In this document: piece by piece, positions 6,234-9,207 of the stretch
Position numbering within the stretch: position 1 is the stretch's first letter
Layout: each line of letters begins with the position of its first letter
Source: Thermoflexibacter sp.
GTDB taxonomy: Bacteria > Bacteroidota > Bacteroidia > Cytophagales > Thermoflexibacteraceae
Assembly (NCBI GenBank): GCA_025455345.1
Contig: JALOMS010000147.1
Coordinates: 1-9,207, forward strand
Reading direction: 5' to 3'
Length of the DNA: 9,207 bases
Program-made: the position numbers and the translations under genes
The notes under the pieces: generated by a model
The model's database searches: none
What the model was told of the DNA's origin: nothing
Seen by the model: only the letters and a program-made list of their open reading frames with translations

Positions 6234-7568
6234 TTAGCGCGCTTTCCAACTTGTATGGGTTCTGATTTCTGCCTTGAGTTGATTCAACATAGAATACAAG
6301 CCAAAATAAGTACGATTGAGATAAAGGGCTTCTTTTGAGCCTCTGGGCTTAGTCGAGTTTTTTAATTCAGGAGTTTTTGCCAATTTTTCTCCAAATTCGT
6401 AAAGCATTTTGAAGTATCCGTCATTGCCAAAATCAAAAGTTTCTGTTCTAAAAGGACTAACGGTAAGCCGAATCATGTCTTTGAAAATATTGGTAAACAA
6501 TTCCTTCTCAGCGAGTGTATCGTCATTGTAAATAAAACCTAATTCATAAAAGGCTCGAATCATCATCTCGTCATCTTCTATGATTTGTGGATTGATTACT
6601 TTAAAGTGGACTCGATAATAATCTAAAGGAATGACTTTCACGCACCCAAAGTCTATGATGCCTACCGTACCGTCTTCTCTCATCAAAAAATTTCCTGGGT
6701 GAGGGTCTGCGTGTACAGCCAATAGTTCGTGCATTTGGAAGTCATAGAAGTCCCAAAGAGCTTGCCCTATACGATTACGCACCTCTTGAGAGGGATTACT
6801 TACCAAAAATTCGTTGAGATGCTTTCCCGTGAGCCAATCCATCGTCAAGATTCGCTTAGAAGAATATTCGGAGTAGTATTTGGGGAAATCTATATTGGGT
6901 ATGTGAGCGCAGGCAGTTGATATTTCTACCCCACGTTCCAATTCTAATTCATAATCTGTTTCATCGACAAGCATTTGCTCTACTTCTCCCATATACATCT
7001 GCAAATCTTTTTCTTGTAAGCCAAGTATTTGTTTGGCAAAAGGTTTTACCATTTTTAGGTCAGAACTTATACTCTCGGCTACTCCGGGGTATTGTACTTT
7101 TACAGCAAATTTTTTATCCCCTTTGACTGCCTGATGCACTTGCCCAATCGAGGCGGCATTCACGGCTTCTTTGGTAAATGAATCGAAGATTTCAGTGGGA
7201 GATTTCCCAAAATATGTTTGGAAAGTCTTGACTACCAGAGGATAAGACAAGGGAGGTGCAGAGTACTGCGCCATAGTAAACTTGTCGGTATAGGCTTGCG
7301 GTAGTATATTCTTATCCATGCTCATCATTTGGGCTACCTTGAGCGCGCTTCCTTTTAACTCGCTTAGTGCGCCATAAATATCTTCTGCATTGGCTTTGTC
7401 CAAGCTATCCTTGCTTAGCTCAGGATTGACTACCTTTTGAGCATAGTGCTTGAGATAGTTTGCGCCTACTTTCGCGCCTGTTTTTAAGAACTTGGTCGCT
7501 CTCTCTACTTTCGAAGTAGGAATATTTGATTGAGATTTGATTGCTGGGTCTTTGGTTTCGTCAGCCAT
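6234..7568 (-). CDS. ABC1/AarF/UbiB-family atypical protein kinase-like protein
   Basis: This 444-aa protein carries the landmarks of the ABC1/ADCK/UbiB family, ATPases of the protein-kinase-like fold linked in other bacteria and mitochondria to quinone and lipid metabolism. In order: a KxGQ-type motif as KVAQ (77-80, Gly replaced by Ala), the Ala-rich nucleotide loop AVNAASIGQVH (135-145), the invariant Lys in FAVK (Lys157), the ExD motif ETD (203-205), the catalytic loop HADPHPGN (286-293) and DFG (306-308). No membrane segments are visible at the C-terminus, unlike E. coli UbiB, so it is probably cytosolic or peripheral. It starts 6 bp after the TetR-like gene, making a tight operon, and converges on sdhC. 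The substrate is unknown; a role in menaquinone or lipid homeostasis is an inference from the family only. Confidence 0.93.
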   Translation of the reverse strand: MADETKDPAIKSQSNIPTSKVERATKFLKTGAKVGANYLKHYAQKVVNPELSKDSLDKANAEDIYGALSELKGSALKVAQMMSMDKNILPQAYTDKFTMAQYSAPPLSYPLVVKTFQTYFGKSPTEIFDSFTKEAVNAASIGQVHQAVKGDKKFAVKVQYPGVAESISSDLKMVKPFAKQILGLQEKDLQMYMGEVEQMLVDETDYELELERGVEISTACAHIPNIDFPKYYSEYSSKRILTMDWLTGKHLNEFLVSNPSQEVRNRIGQALWDFYDFQMHELLAVHADPHPGNFLMREDGTVGIIDFGCVKVIPLDYYRVHFKVINPQIIEDDEMMIRAFYELGFIYNDDTLAEKELFTNIFKDMIRLTVSPFRTETFDFGNDGYFKMLYEFGEKLAKTPELKNSTKPRGSKEALYLNRTYFGLYSMLNQLKAEIRTHTSWKAR

Positions 7569-7574
7569 GATGGT

Positions 7575-8198
7575 TTATTTGCTAAAAAGAAATTTTACAA
7601 AATCAAAAGTTGCGTCTGCAATATTTTTCCCTAACAAATCCAATGTCAGATTTACAGACTTTTCTATTGCGGCATCAGTGCGCTCGAAACTCTTGCTATT
7701 ATCGTATATCCAAAAGCGAATGATGAAAATGCTCTCCCACCACAATGCGCCCGCATAACGCTCCGTCAAAAAAGTGCGGTCAGCGATTTCTCCTGTGTAA
7801 ACGCCTTCAGTGATGAGTTGGGAAACATAGTCGTGAAAGATTTGCTTGCTATCTTTGAGTACGCCTTCGTCAAAAAACAAATCTTTTTGATTTTTAAAGC
7901 TATACGTAGCAAATGTTCGGATATTTTTTAGATTTTCAATGAGCGTAAAGTAAAATGCTAAGAGTTTTTCTCTGACAGTATAGCCTTCATATACTTGTTC
8001 TTGTTGTATCTTCTCGATAGTTCCTTTGAAGGTGTCAGACCATATAGCCGCCTCTAAGTCATAAAAAGTGGTATAATACTCATAGAATTTTTTTTCTTCT
8101 TCGCCTAAATCTTTCATAAACAAATAAATAGATTCAGGGCGTTTCCCATTTTGTAAAACAAAATTAATGTAATGTTCTTTGATTTGTTGGTTTTCCAT
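7575..8198 (-). CDS. Divergent TetR-like protein, operonic with the ABC1 kinase
   Basis: This 207-aa all-helical protein has the length and layout of TetR-family regulators. Residues 5-50 align with the TetR HTH pattern: KEHYINFVLQNG as helix 1, then PESIYLFMKDLG and EEEKKFYEYYTTFYDLE where typical members have a sequence like GVSxGTFYxYFxSKxDL. The recognition-helix zone is acidic (GEEEKK) and short of the usual Ser/Thr/Arg contacts. The C-terminal part (about 60-207) is aromatic-rich (YAGALWWESIFIIRFWIYDNS, 148-168) and suits a ligand pocket and dimer interface. The stop lies 6 bp before the kinase start, so the two are co-transcribed. It may be a ligand-responsive autoregulator or a non-DNA-binding partner of the kinase; the sequence alone does not decide. 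Confidence 0.78.
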   Translation of the reverse strand: MENQQIKEHYINFVLQNGKRPESIYLFMKDLGEEEKKFYEYYTTFYDLEAAIWSDTFKGTIEKIQQEQVYEGYTVREKLLAFYFTLIENLKNIRTFATYSFKNQKDLFFDEGVLKDSKQIFHDYVSQLITEGVYTGEIADRTFLTERYAGALWWESIFIIRFWIYDNSKSFERTDAAIEKSVNLTLDLLGKNIADATFDFVKFLFSK

Positions 8199-8255
8199 TG
8201 TATTAAGACTAATGAATGATTGATTTATCTATATTTTTCATTCTAATTTATTAAC

Positions 8256-8298
8256 TATGAATTGAAGAAAAAGGTTGTTATAATTTCAACAATTCATA
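8256..8298. repeat. Inverted repeat upstream of the TetR-like gene
   Basis: TATGAATTG (8256-8264) and CAATTCATA (8290-8298) are perfect 9-bp arms around 25 nt that themselves contain GTTG and CAAC. The repeat lies 58-100 bp upstream of the TetR-like start, a plausible operator position. The wide arm spacing is unusual for TetR operators, so it may instead be an RNA hairpin or part of a repeat. Confidence 0.3.
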
Positions 8299-8450
8299 TT
8301 GGGCGGGATATATCTGGCAAAATGAAGTAGATATTTATCAATTTCGCCTTGCTCATAAAAACAAGCCGATTTATTTTTGAGCAGTATCCAAAAGTTTTGA
8401 TTAATTTGCAGAGGTGGTTTTTCATATCGCTGTTTGCAGGTGAGAAACAC
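8286..8450 (-). pseudogene. Protein-like 54-codon open frame, possible gene relic or repeat
   Basis: This open frame runs from a GTG at 8450 to the TGA at 8288-8286 and is preceded directly by an in-frame TAG. It reads as a credible C-terminal protein fragment, with segments such as RYEKPPLQINQNFWILLKNK, CFYEQGEIDKYLLHFARYI and a short Pro-Asn-Met-Asn-Cys tail. It has no good start codon or upstream domain, so it is not annotated as a functional gene. Its region shares short co-linear blocks with the tnpA upstream spacer (about 239-265), which favours a dispersed repeat or a decayed insertion. The opposite strand also gives a fair-looking frame (8261-8377), which lowers confidence that either was ever translated. 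Confidence 0.3.
8376..8408 (+). promoter_or_regulatory. Candidate promoter for the AraC-type gene
   Basis: TTTG (8376-8379) is followed after 21 nt by TTAATTTG (8401-8408), one mismatch from the Bacteroidota TAnnTTTG box. It would give a leader of about 115 nt containing the 8433-8457 hairpin. A closer but poorer pair (CTTG at 8485-8488, TATTTTAG at 8512-8519, 23-nt spacer) is an alternative. Confidence 0.28.
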
Positions 8451-8457
8451 CTACAAA
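8433..8457. repeat. Imperfect 10-bp dyad with 5-nt loop
   Basis: TTTG, c, AGGTG, loop agaaa, CACCT, a, CAAA forms a stem of nine pairs with one mismatch. It lies 75-99 bp upstream of the AraC-type start. It could be an operator, a leader hairpin or the tip of a dispersed palindromic repeat. No T-run follows, so it is not a terminator. Confidence 0.45.
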
Positions 8458-8531
8458 GGCAAAAAAGTGTTTTTTAAGTCCTGACTTGGTAAAGCCGCTG
8501 TCTTTATGTATTATTTTAGAACGACAATACT

Positions 8532-9207
8532 ATGAATTATAAAGAAATAAAGCCCAATGGATTTTTAAGCAATTTTGTGCAGAGCTTTTGGTATTATGAA
8601 ACTGTCAGTACAGAAGTGCAACACACTATTTTGCCAGACGGCTATTTCGACCTCATTGCAGCTTATGTAAATGATACATTGACTACCGTCCAGCTTACAG
8701 GGGTTTGGACAAAACCCAAAGACCTCCAAATTCCTGCCAACACTCAATTCTTTGCAATAAGATTCAGGTTATTAGCTATTGAATACCTTTTTAAAAGAGA
8801 AATAAAATCTGTTTTGGATTCAACACTTGATTTACCACTTTCTTATTGGAATTTTGATAGTTACTCGTGCAAAGAGTTTGAAAAATTTGCGACAGAAACC
8901 TCATCATATCTGAACAACTCTATTAAACATCTCAAAAAAATAGATGATAGAAAGGTAAATCTTTTTGATGTCGTTTATCGGCATAAAGCAAGAAACGTTT
9001 CCGAACTTTCATCTCAAATATGCTGGAGTAGTAGGCAAATAAATCGTTATTTTAATTCAAAATTTGGTATTTCACTAAAAGAATTTTTGAAAATTGTTCG
9101 TTGCAATGCTTCCTATAAAGAAATTTCAAAAGGGAATATTAATCCACAAGCAGATGATTTTTTTGACCAGGCGCATTTTATTAAAGAAATAAAAAAATAT
9201 ACAAGAG
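8532..9207 (+). CDS. AraC-family transcriptional regulator, 3' end missing
   Basis: The frame is open from the ATG at 8532 to the right edge (225 codons plus one base), with no stop. The N-terminal part (about 1-95) matches the ligand-sensing domain common in Bacteroidota AraC regulators: IKPNGFLSNFVQSFWYYE, then ILPDGYFDLI, and TGVWTKPKDLQIPANTQFF leading into FAIRFRLLAIEYLF. The C-terminal part from about 154 is an AraC-type DNA-binding domain: the first HTH is NVSELSSQICWSSRQINRYF and continues into KFGISLKEFLKIVR, and the second ends in FFDQAHFIKEIKKYTR, the family signature. Only about 15-25 residues should be missing. The target and effector are unknown. It is transcribed away from the TetR-like/kinase operon. 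Confidence 0.9.
   Translation, partial: MNYKEIKPNGFLSNFVQSFWYYETVSTEVQHTILPDGYFDLIAAYVNDTLTTVQLTGVWTKPKDLQIPANTQFFAIRFRLLAIEYLFKREIKSVLDSTLDLPLSYWNFDSYSCKEFEKFATETSSYLNNSIKHLKKIDDRKVNLFDVVYRHKARNVSELSSQICWSSRQINRYFNSKFGISLKEFLKIVRCNASYKEISKGNINPQADDFFDQAHFIKEIKKYTR

Larger units (their letters stand above)
8199..8531. other. Divergent spacer with dyads and a relic-like frame
   Basis: This 333-bp region separates the TetR-like gene (-) from the AraC-type gene (+). It has no clear intact gene. It contains a 9-bp inverted repeat (8256-8298), a bulged hairpin (TGCTCA at 8350-8355 with TGAGCA at 8378-8383), a 10-bp imperfect dyad (8433-8457), and a protein-like minus-strand frame without an ATG at its start (8286-8450). 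The density of symmetric blocks suggests a dispersed repeat or the remains of one. Confidence 0.5.

Noticed and set aside
8261..8377. Plus-strand frame containing YWAGYIWQNEVDIYQFRLAH
   Set aside because: It is 38 codons long with no start codon and lies opposite a longer protein-like frame; kept only as a sign of relic or repeat DNA.
8565..8747. 60-aa minus-strand frame
   Set aside because: It lies wholly inside the AraC-type gene on the opposite strand and has no signal or domain; it is a shadow frame.
1..9207. CRISPR arrays, tRNA or rRNA genes, defence-system or toxin-antitoxin operons
   Set aside because: No regularly spaced repeats, no cloverleaf or rRNA-like sequence and no defence-type domains were seen on either strand.

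Overview
The window reads as AT-rich chromosomal DNA from a member of the Bacteroidota, probably a gliding or marine Cytophagia-type organism. The support is two type IX secretion (T9SS)-type outer-membrane proteins (a PorP/SprF-like protein and a PorE-like lipoprotein), a Bacteroides-type cytochrome b558 subunit (SdhC), the near absence of Shine-Dalgarno sequences, and a TTG-20 nt-TAnnTTTG promoter ahead of sdhC. The genus cannot be fixed from the sequence alone.

Layout. Bases 1-221 (-) are the 5' part of an IS200/IS605-type tnpA cut by the left edge, followed by about 220 bp of non-coding DNA. Bases 445-5025 (-) hold three co-directional genes. In transcription order they are a 668-aa PorE-like lipoprotein (TPR, five-blade propeller, CRD, OmpA), a 356-aa secreted protein of unknown function with RHS/YD-like repeats, and a 459-aa PorP/SprF-type barrel fused to a C-terminal OmpA domain. 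Bases 5026-5473 are a divergent promoter region. Bases 5474-6157 (+) are sdhC, which stands alone and is closed by a strong bidirectional terminator (6166-6209). Bases 6234-8198 (-) hold a tight two-gene operon: a divergent TetR-like protein and then an ABC1/AarF/UbiB-type atypical kinase. Bases 8199-8531 are non-coding or relic DNA with several dyads and a protein-like 54-codon frame. Bases 8532-9207 (+) are an AraC-family regulator cut by the right edge.

How the genes work together. The three-gene cluster looks like an outer-membrane/periplasm assembly unit with two peptidoglycan-binding OmpA domains, one on the lipoprotein and one fused directly to the barrel, with an unknown exported protein between them. 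It probably serves T9SS-dependent secretion or surface attachment, but no cargo protein is visible. The TetR-like/ABC1 kinase pair is a second unit; its HTH region is unusually acidic, which raises the possibility that it is a kinase partner rather than a repressor. The most unusual points are the PorP-OmpA fusion cluster, the TetR-like/ABC1 pair, the orphan sdhC, and a short co-linear sequence shared between the tnpA upstream region (about 239-265) and the spacer at about 8404-8440, which may be a dispersed repeat. No clear new defence or CRISPR-like system was seen.
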